A DNA stretch of 64,000 bases from an uncultured Spirochaetaceae bacterium. Lineage in GTDB: Bacteria; Spirochaetota; Spirochaetia; Sphaerochaetales; Sphaerochaetaceae. This document shows, piece after piece, positions 50,078 through 58,765 of the stretch. The DNA lies in assembly GCA_944389025.1 (NCBI GenBank), contig CALXKU010000002.1, forward strand, positions 1-64,000, written 5' to 3'. Below the pieces are notes generated by a model. That model saw only the letters and a program-made list of their open reading frames with translations. It had not been told where the DNA came from and did not search any database. Both the position numbers and the translations under genes were made by a program. Position 1 is the first letter of the stretch. The number at the start of each line of letters is the position of its first letter.

Positions 50078-50691
50078 TGGATACTAAAACACTCTACGAT
50101 AAGCACACGATGAAGAATATCAAGGCTTTCCAGGAAAAGCTGATTCCAAACCTCGACTACCCTATTTACGGCATTCAGGTTCCCATTCTCAGAAAAATAG
50201 CAAAGGAGATTGACGATATCGATTTTGAAATCAGGTATCACGAGGATGTGCTGCTACGTGGGTTCGTAATTGCAGGAAAGAAGATAGGCGTTGAGGAGAA
50301 ACTTTCCTTACTCAACACCCAACTTCCGCTTCTCTCCACATGGGATGAGACAGACACCCTCGCCTCTTCTCTGAAATTCGGAAAAAAGGAGATTGAGAGG
50401 GCATACTCGTATTTCAGTGCTCTGCTTGATGATGAGAGGATATACGTACGCCGTATCGCAGTAGTTTGGATAATGAGCAACAGAACAAAAGTCTCCACCC
50501 CTCTTGATGCCCAGCTTGAAAGCATAGCAAAGGTAAAGAATGATGACTATTACATTGCCATGGCCCTCGCATGGGCGCTATCATCATATTACATCACGGA
50601 CAAGGAGCTTACGAAGCCTTACATAGAGAAGTCCGATGAAGTCGTTAAGAAGATGACGGCTCAGAAAATCAGGGATTCAAGGAGATGCTGA
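50077..50691 (+). CDS. AlkD-like DNA alkylation repair protein
   Basis: 204-residue all-helical HEAT-repeat protein of the AlkC/AlkD glycosylase superfamily. YGIQVPILRKIAKEI, LLRGFVIA, STWDETDTLASSL (Trp89/Asp90 near the AlkD substrate site), YVRRIAVVWIM and DDYYIAMALAWALSSYYI match the family. Short members like this may be non-catalytic or act on unusual lesions. ATG at 50077 rather than the TTG at 50071 because the -10 box is eight bases away. Followed three bases later by the pectinesterase gene. Confidence 0.82.
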   Translation: MDTKTLYDKHTMKNIKAFQEKLIPNLDYPIYGIQVPILRKIAKEIDDIDFEIRYHEDVLLRGFVIAGKKIGVEEKLSLLNTQLPLLSTWDETDTLASSLKFGKKEIERAYSYFSALLDDERIYVRRIAVVWIMSNRTKVSTPLDAQLESIAKVKNDDYYIAMALAWALSSYYITDKELTKPYIEKSDEVVKKMTAQKIRDSRRC

Positions 50692-50693
50692 AG

Positions 50694-51590
50694 ATGCTTA
50701 CTCTTACTGTTGGAAAAAACGGAGAAGACTACTACACGATACAGGAGGCTATAAACGCCGTACCGTATGAAGAGAAGGCAAGGATAATAATAAGTGAAGG
50801 GCTTTACGAGGAGAAGATATTCTCCGACAAGTCTGATATCAGTCTGGAGGGCAAGGGGAAGGTCGTAATACGCTGGAGCGACTTTGCAAAGGAGATGATG
50901 CCTGACGGCCTCAAGAGGGGTACTTTCAGAAGCTATAGCGCTTTCTTCTCCGGGAAGAAGCTTTATTTAGAGAATCTCAGAATTGAGAACACTGCGGGCA
51001 AAGGTGCAGATGTCGGACAGGCTCTTGCGCTATACCTTGATGTTGATGATGCCCGTCTTAAAGATGTGGAGCTTTACGGCCATCAGGATACCCTCTTTCT
51101 TGCACCCCTTCCTGAGAAAGAGAGGGAAAAGAGAGGTTTTTACGGTCCGCGCTGTTTCTCAAAGAGAAAGCTTAACCGCGTCATCTATGAAGGTGGCGAG
51201 ATATCTGGGGGTGTTGATTTCATTTTCGGTGGAGCCGATGCAATCTTCCACTCCGTCAGGATCATATCGAACGAACCGGGATACGTTTCAGCTCCAAGCG
51301 GATTCAGAAAGGATACGGGTTTCGTGTTCCACGGCTGCGTTTTCGTAAATGGCGGAGTTGAGAAAGAAAGCGTATATCTCATGAGACCATGGAGGAAGGA
51401 AGGAAAGAGCGCCTTCATAAACTGCACCTACTCCGATCATATCAACAGCAAGGGATTCATAGCATGGACAGGGCTTGAGAGCGAAAAGGAAAGCGCCTCC
51501 TTCAAAGCCGACACGTCCCGCTTCGGAGAGGAATATCTTATGTGCGACGCTGAGAGAGAAGCTCTTCTGAAGCGCTTTCAGGAAAACTGA
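50694..51590 (+). CDS. pectinesterase, apparently cytoplasmic
   Basis: CE8-type pectin methylesterase of about 298 residues: a right-handed beta-helix that removes methyl esters from galacturonan. Motifs present: DYYTIQEAINAVP at the N-terminus, GQALALYLDVDDA, YGHQDTLFL (catalytic Gln-Asp), GGVDFIFGGADAIF (second catalytic Asp) and YLMRPWR (Arg). There is no signal peptide, so it would act on imported oligogalacturonides. The ATG at 50694 has AAGGAG nine bases upstream; the ATG at 50685 is too close to it. Coupled to the AlkD-like gene, an odd pairing. Confidence 0.9.
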   Translation: MLTLTVGKNGEDYYTIQEAINAVPYEEKARIIISEGLYEEKIFSDKSDISLEGKGKVVIRWSDFAKEMMPDGLKRGTFRSYSAFFSGKKLYLENLRIENTAGKGADVGQALALYLDVDDARLKDVELYGHQDTLFLAPLPEKEREKRGFYGPRCFSKRKLNRVIYEGGEISGGVDFIFGGADAIFHSVRIISNEPGYVSAPSGFRKDTGFVFHGCVFVNGGVEKESVYLMRPWRKEGKSAFINCTYSDHINSKGFIAWTGLESEKESASFKADTSRFGEEYLMCDAEREALLKRFQEN

Positions 51591-51609
51591 CAAGATGAGT
51601 ACAATAACC

Positions 51610-51639
51610 TTGACTTAATGTTTCTATTAATAGTATCCT
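51610..51639 (+). promoter_or_regulatory. trpB promoter
   Basis: TTGACT (51610-51615), 18-nt spacer, TATCCT (51634-51639), then AAAGGAGG. No trp leader peptide or T-box seen. Confidence 0.5.
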
Positions 51640-51657
51640 AGATAAAAGGAGGATGAT

Positions 51658-52950
51658 GTGACCAATCTTATCAACAGGGAAATCGATACGGAGAACATGC
51701 CGGATAAAAAAGGATATTTCGGAGAATACGGGGGCTCATTCGTCCCAGAGGCGCTGCAACGCGTAATGGATGAGGTAGCGGCGGCCTATGAGGAGATCTC
51801 TCAGGATCCGAGCTTCTTAGCAGAGCTCAGGGAGCTTAACGAGACATACACTGGACGTCCAAGTCCCGTATACCATGCCAAGCGCCTTACGGCAGCCGTC
51901 GGAGGAGCTGACATATACCTTAAGAGAGAGGATCTCAACCACACCGGAGCCCATAAGATAAACCATGCGCTGGGAGAGGTTCTGCTAGCGAAGAGAATGG
52001 GTAAGAAGAAGGTCATAGCCGAAACCGGAGCGGGGCAGCACGGGGTTGCACTTGCAACCGCGGCAGCACTCCTTGGCCTTGATTGTGACATATACATGGG
52101 TGCTGTCGATGTAAGAAAAGAGGCTCCGAACGTATCCAGAATGAAGATTCTTGGAGCGCGTGTAATTCCCGTTACCAGCGGAACTGCCACACTTAAGGAT
52201 GCGGTGGATGCTGCTTTCAAAGCATATCTGAATGATCCTGTCACACAGATCTACTGCATAGGAAGCGTGGTAGGCCCGCATCCATTCCCGGAGATGGTAA
52301 GGGACTTCCAGTCGGTAATCGGAATTGAAGCCAGAGAGCAGATGCTCAGTATGAGTGGAAGACTGCCGGATGCAGTCATTGCCTGTGTCGGAGGGGGTAG
52401 CAACGCAATGGGAATCTTTTCCGCGTTCCTAGATGACAAGGATGTCGCAATCTACGGTGTAGAGCCTGCAGGAAAGGGACTCGATACCAACATGAACGCA
52501 GTCAGGATGGTCCGGGGCAAAAAGGGAGTGCTTCATGGCTTTAAGTGCTATTTCATCCAGGATGAGAAAGGGGAAGCACTACCCGTCTACTCAATTGCAA
52601 GCGGACTGGACTACCCAGGAATCGGACCACAGCACTGTTATCTGCACGACATTAAGAGAGTACGGTATGAAAGTGCGACTGACAGGGAAGCTGTCGAGGC
52701 CTTCTATGCGCTCTCAAGAATGGAGGGAATAATTCCCGCTCTTGAAAGCAGCCATGCTGTTGCCTACGCGGTAAAGCTTGCAAAAGAGATCGGGAAAGGG
52801 AAGAACATACTCGTAAACCTTTCTGGACGGGGAGATAAGGATATCGACTTTGTCATGGAGAGCTACCCGATAAGCGAGTACGAGCCGGAGGATGTCGTAA
52901 AAGACGGCTATGACGAGTTCCTCTCGCATATACAGAGCAAGGGGAATTAA
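51658..52950 (+). CDS. trpB: tryptophan synthase beta chain
   Basis: PLP enzyme joining indole and serine. 430 residues. Schiff-base Lys100 lies in [14 protein letters not shown]; also [18 protein letters not shown] (phosphate cup) and [11 protein letters not shown]. It starts at GTG (51658), five bases after AAAGGAGG. No trpA or other trp gene is adjacent, so it may salvage indole or pair with a distant alpha chain. The first 20 residues are extra compared with enteric TrpB. Its stop shares TTAA with the convergent recX stop. Confidence 0.95.
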   Translation: MTNLINREIDTENMPDKKGYFGEYGGSFVPEALQRVMDEVAAAYEEISQDPSFLAELRELNETYTGRPSPVYHAKRLTAAVGGADIYLKREDLNHTGAHKINHALGEVLLAKRMGKKKVIAETGAGQHGVALATAAALLGLDCDIYMGAVDVRKEAPNVSRMKILGARVIPVTSGTATLKDAVDAAFKAYLNDPVTQIYCIGSVVGPHPFPEMVRDFQSVIGIEAREQMLSMSGRLPDAVIACVGGGSNAMGIFSAFLDDKDVAIYGVEPAGKGLDTNMNAVRMVRGKKGVLHGFKCYFIQDEKGEALPVYSIASGLDYPGIGPQHCYLHDIKRVRYESATDREAVEAFYALSRMEGIIPALESSHAVAYAVKLAKEIGKGKNILVNLSGRGDKDIDFVMESYPISEYEPEDVVKDGYDEFLSHIQSKGN

Positions 52951-53369
52951 TTCTTTCCCTGAGCCCTCCTTATTTCAGAAAGGGTATACCCCTTATTCAT
53001 AAGACTGCGGATTGCCCCATCTTCACCTTTTTTCAAGAGAAGGGCTCCGTAGTTTTTTTTCAATGCTTCAAAGTACTCAGGACTCTCTCCATATTCTTTC
53101 ACGCACGCATCGAGTGCCTCTTTCGCCACGCCCCTTTCCCTGAGCCTGAGGCTCATAAGACGCACACTCTCCCCGCCCTTTCTGATTCGGCTCCTAACAT
53201 ATGACTCGACATATCTTGCATCATCAATTGCACCCTCCTCCACTAGGCGCGATATGGCATCATCCACCTCTTCATCTCCATAGCCTCTTTTAAGAAGTTT
53301 CTCCCTTATTTCTTTCGCCGTATGCTCTCTGACCGCCAAGAGGGAAAGAGCCTTGTCATATGCTTTCAT
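52947..53369 (-). CDS. recX: regulatory protein RecX
   Basis: About 140 residues; modulates RecA filaments. Three-helix repeats: [52 protein letters not shown] and [20 protein letters not shown]. The start at 53369 is seven bases after TAACAT with an extended TGC, and TTGTTT lies 17 nt further up, so the mRNA looks leaderless. The ATG at 53378 is the alternative. recA is not in this window. Confidence 0.9.
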   Translation of the reverse strand: MKAYDKALSLLAVREHTAKEIREKLLKRGYGDEEVDDAISRLVEEGAIDDARYVESYVRSRIRKGGESVRLMSLRLRERGVAKEALDACVKEYGESPEYFEALKKNYGALLLKKGEDGAIRSLMNKGYTLSEIRRAQGKN

Positions 53370-53376
53370 ATGACAC

Positions 53377-53405
53377 ATGTTAGCACACTAACAAAAAACA
53401 AACAA
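53377..53405 (-). promoter_or_regulatory. recX promoter with inverted repeat
   Basis: Minus-strand TTGTTT (53405-53400), 17 nt, TAACAT (53382-53377) with TGC before it. GTTAG-CACA-CTAAC (53379-53392) overlaps the -10 box and may be an operator. Confidence 0.4.
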
Positions 53406-53436
53406 AACCGTAGTATCATGATAACGGAGGGAAAAC

Positions 53437-54108
53437 ATGATAAGCCTGCTTGTTGTTGAGGATGATGAACTGCTTTTGAAAAGCATGACGGCTTTCCTTA
53501 CGAAACACGGATTTGAAGCGCATGGAGCCTTATCCGCTGCGAAAGCGTACGAGGAGATGGAAAGAAAGAACTTCGACCTCATAATCTCAGATATCATGAT
53601 GGATGGGGAGGATGGTTTCGAGTTCGCAACCGCCGTCAGGCAAATGGACAGGGAGAAGCCGATAATCTTCGTAACTGCAAGAAGCGATATCGAGAGCAAG
53701 GCCAAAGGCTTCGACCTCGGGATCGACGACTACATGACGAAACCGATTGATTTCGAGGAGCTCATACTCCGTATAAACGCCCTTTTAAGGAGAGCCAAGA
53801 TAGCAACTGAGAAGAAGCTGGTCATAGGATCGCTGGTCATGGACTCGGAAGAGATGACAGCTTATGTAAACGGTACGGAGGTCCCCCTCACCGTCAGGGA
53901 ATTCAACATTCTTTTCAAACTGCTCTCATTTCCCAAAAAGACATTTACACGGATGCAGCTGCTCAATGAGTTCTGGTCGCTCGACTCATCAACCGGTACA
54001 AGAAGCATTGACGTATACATAACAAAGATAAGGGAGAAATTCGCCACTTGCGATGACTTTGAAATCGTGACAGTACATGGCCTCGGATACAAGGCGGTAA
54101 TAAAATGA
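53437..54108 (+). CDS. OmpR-family response regulator
   Basis: 223 residues. Receiver domain (1-120) with acidic pocket EDDE, phospho-acceptor Asp52 in ISDIMMDG, Thr80 and Lys102 (MTKPID). A winged-helix DNA-binding domain follows (about 128-223) with VPLTVREFNILFKLL and RSIDVYITKIREKF...VHGLGYKAVI. It overlaps its kinase gene by four bases (ATGA). Divergent from recX. GGAGGG precedes the ATG. Target genes unknown. Confidence 0.95.
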   Translation: MISLLVVEDDELLLKSMTAFLTKHGFEAHGALSAAKAYEEMERKNFDLIISDIMMDGEDGFEFATAVRQMDREKPIIFVTARSDIESKAKGFDLGIDDYMTKPIDFEELILRINALLRRAKIATEKKLVIGSLVMDSEEMTAYVNGTEVPLTVREFNILFKLLSFPKKTFTRMQLLNEFWSLDSSTGTRSIDVYITKIREKFATCDDFEIVTVHGLGYKAVIK

Positions 54109-55175
54109 AAGGCTACAGGGACAGCATAATATCATTCAGAAGCTATCTTACGCTTTTCATCGCAATCATCATTGCCACCTCGGTCTCGACCACAATCGTA
54201 TACCAGCTGATAAAAAACATATTCGATGTGGATTTCGGAGCGGAGATCCTTCTGATCGTCTCACGTTATACTTTCTTCCTCTCTCTTACCATACTCGTCT
54301 GTTTCATCGTGATAAACGCGATTACCAAACGTTTTGTCGTCGATAAACCTCTCAAAAAGATCCTCAGGTCCACAGACCGTATCACTGCAGGTGATTTCTC
54401 AGTACGCATCACCGACGGTAATGAGGAACATATAAGGACGGAGTTCGACCTTATTGCCTACCGCCTGGATAAGATGGCAGAGGAGCTTGGGGACATGGAA
54501 GTGCTACAGGAAAACTTCATCTCAAACATCTCCCATGAGATGAAGACCCCGCTGGCAACACTTCAGAACTATGCAACGCTCATAGACAGTGAGGATGATG
54601 AGGAGAAAATCAGGGAATACGCCTCCGTCATAAGCATGACGACCAGGAAATTCTCAACGCTGATTACGAACATCCTAAGACTGAACAAGCTCGAGAACCA
54701 GACGATATTCCCAGAAAAAGCGAGATACAACCTCGCAGAGCAGATACGTGTGGCCCTACTCGACTCCGAGACTTTATGGAGCAGAAAGAACATTGAGATA
54801 GAATCCGATCTTCCAGACAGCCTTTTCATCTGTGCCGATGAGGAGCTGTTCGGCATCGTATGGAACAATCTGATTTCGAACGCCGTGAAATTCACCCCGG
54901 AAGGTGGAAAAATCTCGGTCTGGATAACCGAAGTGGATGAGGGGATAAAAGTCTGCATTAAAGATAGTGGAATCGGAATGAGCAGAGAAGAAAGGGAACA
55001 CATCTTCGATAAGTTCTATCAGGCGGACAGAAGCCATAAGGCGGAAGGAAACGGACTCGGGCTGGCTCTTGTAAAGAAAATAATGGATATAACGGGAGCG
55101 AAGATTGATGTTGAATCCGAAAAGGGAAAGGGCAGCACATTCTGCGTACTCTTTCCTCTAGAAGAATATTATTGA
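54105..55175 (+). CDS. sensor histidine kinase with minimal sensor region
   Basis: 356 residues. Two membrane helices (about 14-36 and 48-70) are joined by only some 11 residues, so there is no extracytoplasmic sensor domain. A HAMP linker (VDKPLKKILRSTDRITAGDFSVRI), HisKA H-box (NISHEMKTPLATLQ) and ATPase N, G1 and G2 boxes (NLISNAVKFTPEGG, VCIKDSGIGM, GNGLGLALVKKI) follow. It phosphorylates the regulator encoded upstream. It may sense the membrane itself or a partner, as in intramembrane-sensing kinases. Confidence 0.94.
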   Translation: MKGYRDSIISFRSYLTLFIAIIIATSVSTTIVYQLIKNIFDVDFGAEILLIVSRYTFFLSLTILVCFIVINAITKRFVVDKPLKKILRSTDRITAGDFSVRITDGNEEHIRTEFDLIAYRLDKMAEELGDMEVLQENFISNISHEMKTPLATLQNYATLIDSEDDEEKIREYASVISMTTRKFSTLITNILRLNKLENQTIFPEKARYNLAEQIRVALLDSETLWSRKNIEIESDLPDSLFICADEELFGIVWNNLISNAVKFTPEGGKISVWITEVDEGIKVCIKDSGIGMSREEREHIFDKFYQADRSHKAEGNGLGLALVKKIMDITGAKIDVESEKGKGSTFCVLFPLEEYY

Positions 55176-55180
55176 TAAAA

Positions 55181-55209
55181 GAAAACCGGCCATATAAGAC
55201 CGGTTTCGA
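55181..55209. terminator. terminator between kinase gene and rpsI
   Basis: AAACCGG/CCGGTTT stem (55183-55189, 55200-55206). On the minus strand it is followed by TCTTTTATC, serving rpsI; it may also stop the two-component operon. Confidence 0.7.
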
Positions 55210-55228
55210 AATCCTTTGATATATATAG

Positions 55229-55642
55229 TTATCTCTTTGAGAACTGGAAGCGCCTTCTTGCTCCGCGCTGGCCGTACTTCTTTCTTTCGACCATTCTTGG
55301 GTCTCTTGTCATAAGTCCGGCTGCATGAAGTGCTGGCCTGTAGTCCTCGTTCTCGTCTACGAGAGCTCTTGCTACACCATGTCTGCAAGCCTCTGCCTGT
55401 CCCTTGATACCGCCACCTACGACATTGATGAGAAGGTCATACTTTCCCTCAGTCTCTGTGACCTTGAAAGGCTGGCTTACGAGAGATGCGTTGAGCACAT
55501 CTACGAAATACTCGTCAACATTCTTTCCATTGACAGTAATCTTTCCGTTTCCCTCTCTGAGGTAAACTCTTGCTACTGCCGTCTTCCTTCTTCCAACCCC
55601 ATGTCCGAGGTTGACAGTGTTCTTAACTTCTTTCTTAGCCAT
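55229..55642 (-). CDS. rpsI: 30S ribosomal protein S9
   Basis: 137 residues. NLGHGVGRRKTAVARVYLREGNGKITVNG, the GGIKGQAEACRHGVARALV core and the basic C-terminus KYGQRGARRRFQFSKR that reaches the P site are canonical. GGAGG is six bases before the ATG at 55642. Second gene of the rplM-rpsI operon with an 11-nt gap. Confidence 0.98.
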   Translation of the reverse strand: MAKKEVKNTVNLGHGVGRRKTAVARVYLREGNGKITVNGKNVDEYFVDVLNASLVSQPFKVTETEGKYDLLINVVGGGIKGQAEACRHGVARALVDENEDYRPALHAAGLMTRDPRMVERKKYGQRGARRRFQFSKR

Positions 55643-55653
55643 CATCTACCTCC

Positions 55654-56082
55654 TTAGAGCTCTACTGCGATAGGCTTCTGAGCCATGTGCGGATGCTCAC
55701 TTCCTGCATAGATCTTCACGTTTGTGAAGAGCTTCCTTCCAAGCTTTCCGTGTGGAAGCATTCCCTTGATAGCATGCTCCATCGGGAATGTAGGCTTCCT
55801 CTTGAGGACATCACCGTACTTCTCTTCCCTGAATCCACCTGGATACATGGAGTGACGATAGTACATCTTGTCTTCCACCTTGTTTCCGGAAACCGTCGCC
55901 TTAGCAGCGTTGATGATGATGACGTAATCACCTAAGTCCTGGTGAGGAACGTATTCAGCCTTATTCTTTCCCCTGAGGATGTTAGCAGCAGCAACTGCGA
56001 CACGTCCGAGGTTCTTGCCTTCAGCATCGATGAGATACCATTTCTTCTCGACTGTCTGAGGCTTTATAAAAATAGTCTTCAT
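55654..56082 (-). CDS. rplM: 50S ribosomal protein L13
   Basis: 142 residues, standard. KWYLIDAEGKNLGRVAVAAANILRGKNK, DYVIIINAAKATVSGNK, YPGGFREE and HAIKGMLPHGKLGRKLF are characteristic. AAAGGG is nine bases before the ATG. The gene lies behind a leader of about 230 nt with several complementary segments, suggesting autoregulation or another RNA-level control. Confidence 0.98.
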   Translation of the reverse strand: MKTIFIKPQTVEKKWYLIDAEGKNLGRVAVAAANILRGKNKAEYVPHQDLGDYVIIINAAKATVSGNKVEDKMYYRHSMYPGGFREEKYGDVLKRKPTFPMEHAIKGMLPHGKLGRKLFTNVKIYAGSEHPHMAQKPIAVEL

Positions 56083-56321
56083 AATACAAAACCCTTTCAG
56101 TTAGCGTTAGCGCATATCTTACAGGACTCACCAGCTTAAAAGGACCAAGGGCTAACCGGTACGTTCTGTGGGAAGGCGAACGGACCGCTCTACATAGTCA
56201 TTGACACCCTTCAAGACTTCCTATAAGAGAATTGTCTGAGCGTGCGGTGACTTTAGGGATTTCACCGCTTTAGCCCGAACAGTTCTTTTATATGCTGACC
56301 GGCAAAGCCGACCAAAAATGC
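56083..56321 (-). promoter_or_regulatory. long structured leader of rplM-rpsI
   Basis: On the minus strand TTTACA (56351-56346), 18 nt and TATAAT (56327-56322) start a leader of about 230 nt. It contains a hairpin GGTCGGC/GCCGGTC at its start and a 7-bp hairpin GCGGTGA/TCACCGC. A long-range pairing GGGCTAA with TTAGCCC encloses about 130 nt in a multi-branched fold. I recognise no known riboswitch class. It may be a ribosomal-protein leader (L13-type) or carry a processed RNA. Confidence 0.55.
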
Positions 56322-56365
56322 ATTATAGTAGATAACCATCAGCTATGTAAATAGCTTGAAAGAAA

Positions 56366-58765
56366 TTATTGCTCTATTTTCTCGAGCTTCGAATACCCCT
56401 CCATGAGCTTTATCCGCTTTGATGAGGAAAAGAGGACTGAAAGCACCCTTTTGCCGTTGATTTCAGAAATGTCCTCCACAACCCCTTCCCCATAGGCAGG
56501 ACTTCTGACCTTGTCCCCTTTTTCAAAACCGGAAGTGGAAGCAGGCCTCAGCGCAGAGGATGAGAGGAGAGTTAAATCAGATGTGCCCTCATTGAGACGA
56601 ACCTTTCCAAGGGCCTCGAAATCTATGGTGAGAAGACGGTGCCCGACCTCCCCTTCCTTTATATCGAGAATCACACCTTTTCCATAAATAGGACTCTTGA
56701 CCTCATCGCGGAGTGAGAAAAGCGGTATCTCCTTCTTCTCTGGATTCTTCTTTACCGCCTTTATTTCTATCTTTGAAGCCCATGACGGTCTGTTTTCTAT
56801 GGCATCCCCTTCTTTTTTGTGACCGATCTTTGCCCCGATGAAGGAATAAGGGTTGTACGAGCTCTTATAGACTGCACCGCTATAAAGATCCTTCGGTATC
56901 TCATCAAGATATCTTGAAGGGTTCCTATAGTCCCTGCGTCCCCACATGAAACGGACTGCGGCATAAGAGAGATAGAGCTCCTTTCTCGCCCTTGTGACCG
57001 CGACGTAGAAAAGCCTCCTCTCCTCCTCAAGCCCTTTGGCACTCTGACTGCTGCGTGAGCCAGGAATCAGCTCATCCTCAAGGCCGGCAACGAAGACATA
57101 GTCAAATTCAAGACCTTTCGTATTATGCATCGTGATGAGGGTTACACCCTTCCTCTCGTCCTTACCGGTTCCTCCAGGCGTGGTATTGTCCAGCGTGATG
57201 TTCTCCAGATACGCCTCAAGCTGAGAGCGCCCGGAACCGTACTCATCAAGTGAGCCGATGAGCGCATTCAGGTTTTCACTCCTGCTCATTCTCACGCTCT
57301 CATCCTTCTCACTCTCGTAATACCCCTTGAGACCGAAATTATCCAAGGCCTCGGTAAGAAGTGCGCCTAGAGGAACTCCTGCATCCAGATCCTCACTGCT
57401 CTTCTCATATGCGGAGAGAAATGCCTCGGCACCCGCCTTAGCCTTGGCTTTGGCAGTAAGGGCGAAGGAAGCAAGTGCGGATATGACATCCACCGTGCTT
57501 CTTCCGCTGAGAATCTGATCCACGGTCTTCTCTCCAAGAGCACGTGATGGCTTATTTATGATTCTCCTGAAATTTATGTCATCCATCCTGTTTGAAAGGA
57601 TTCTCAGAATGGCGAGGGCATCCTTTACCTCCTCCCTCTCATAGAACTTCAGAGCTCCTACCACGCGGTACGGAATCCGGCTCTTAGTTAGAGCCTTCTC
57701 GAATTCCAGAGATTGTGCGTTCGTCCTGTATATGACAGCAGTGTTATCATAGTCATCGATATGGCGGATACGTGAGACGATGCTATCAGCCTCCGCGCTC
57801 GCATCCATGCTGGAAATAAGCTCCGGCTTCTTTCCATGATGTCCGTCAAAACTTATGATGTCCTTCTTATGCCGCTCCTTATTATTTTTTATTACCGATG
57901 CGGCGAGAGAGAGGATCTCGCTTGTAGAGCGGTAATTCTTCTCAAGCTTTATCTCCCGCACGTTTTTAAATGCCTTATTGAAAGAGAGGATGTTCTCTAT
58001 GTCCGCTCCTCTAAATGAGTAAATCGATTGGTCATCATCTCCTACCACACATAGCTGCGAGGTCTTAGAACTGACAAGGCTGAGAAGCTCGAACTGCATG
58101 CGGTTCGAATCCTGATACTCATCAACAAGTATGAGACGGAACCTCTTCTGATAGCGCATACGGATCTCATCATAGCGGTTAAATAGTATTACCGGCTTTA
58201 GTATAAGGTCCGAGAAATCGCAGTTGCCTGTGGCTCTGAGAGCCCTCTCATAATCCTGATAGTAAAGTCCAAGGTCATCGATATCCTTCGCAAAATACTC
58301 AAGCTTGCCAGAATCCGGGCCTATGCCGCGCTCCTTCGCCTGTGCTATAGCATTATAGATGTTTCTCACCTCCCTCTTCTCAATGTCGGGGAAAACAGAT
58401 GAGAGGAGTGAGACGGAATCAGTATCATCGTAAATCTGGAACCCGCTTGGAAGCCCCGCCTCTCGTGAATGACGTCTTAATACCCATGCACCGAACGCAT
58501 GGAATGTGCGTATCTCGAGAGAAGAGATATCATAACCGGAGAGCATCACGCGGAGCCTCTGCCGCATTTCCTCTGCAGCCTTGTTCGTGAATGTCACAGC
58601 AAGGATTTCCCAGGGCTTCAGAAAACCGGATTCTATGTAATAAGCAATCTTGCTCGTGATTGTACGCGTCTTACCACTACCAGCACATGCGAGAATAAGG
58701 AGGTTATGCTCCCTGTCGAGAACCGCCTCCCTCTGCGCCTCATTCAACTCATCCAGATAGCTCAT
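56366..58765 (-). CDS. pcrA: UvrD/PcrA-type DNA helicase with two C-terminal Tudor-like domains
   Basis: Superfamily 1A 3'-5' helicase for excision repair and removal of RecA or RNA polymerase. 799 residues. Motifs: NEAQREAV (Q), ACAGSGKTRTI (I), VTFTNKAAEEM (Ia), DEYQDSN (II), GDDDQSIYSFRGAD (III), KLEKNYRST (IV), MHNTKGLEFDYVFV (V), VTRARKELYL (VI). The C-terminus holds two similar modules (about 683-745 and 746-799): DEVKSPIYGKGVILDI and DKVRSPAYGEGVVEDI. These resemble the single RNAP-binding Tudor domain of PcrA. It overlaps rimO by four bases. Confidence 0.95.
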   Translation of the reverse strand: MSYLDELNEAQREAVLDREHNLLILACAGSGKTRTITSKIAYYIESGFLKPWEILAVTFTNKAAEEMRQRLRVMLSGYDISSLEIRTFHAFGAWVLRRHSREAGLPSGFQIYDDTDSVSLLSSVFPDIEKREVRNIYNAIAQAKERGIGPDSGKLEYFAKDIDDLGLYYQDYERALRATGNCDFSDLILKPVILFNRYDEIRMRYQKRFRLILVDEYQDSNRMQFELLSLVSSKTSQLCVVGDDDQSIYSFRGADIENILSFNKAFKNVREIKLEKNYRSTSEILSLAASVIKNNKERHKKDIISFDGHHGKKPELISSMDASAEADSIVSRIRHIDDYDNTAVIYRTNAQSLEFEKALTKSRIPYRVVGALKFYEREEVKDALAILRILSNRMDDINFRRIINKPSRALGEKTVDQILSGRSTVDVISALASFALTAKAKAKAGAEAFLSAYEKSSEDLDAGVPLGALLTEALDNFGLKGYYESEKDESVRMSRSENLNALIGSLDEYGSGRSQLEAYLENITLDNTTPGGTGKDERKGVTLITMHNTKGLEFDYVFVAGLEDELIPGSRSSQSAKGLEEERRLFYVAVTRARKELYLSYAAVRFMWGRRDYRNPSRYLDEIPKDLYSGAVYKSSYNPYSFIGAKIGHKKEGDAIENRPSWASKIEIKAVKKNPEKKEIPLFSLRDEVKSPIYGKGVILDIKEGEVGHRLLTIDFEALGKVRLNEGTSDLTLLSSSALRPASTSGFEKGDKVRSPAYGEGVVEDISEINGKRVLSVLFSSSKRIKLMEGYSKLEKIEQ

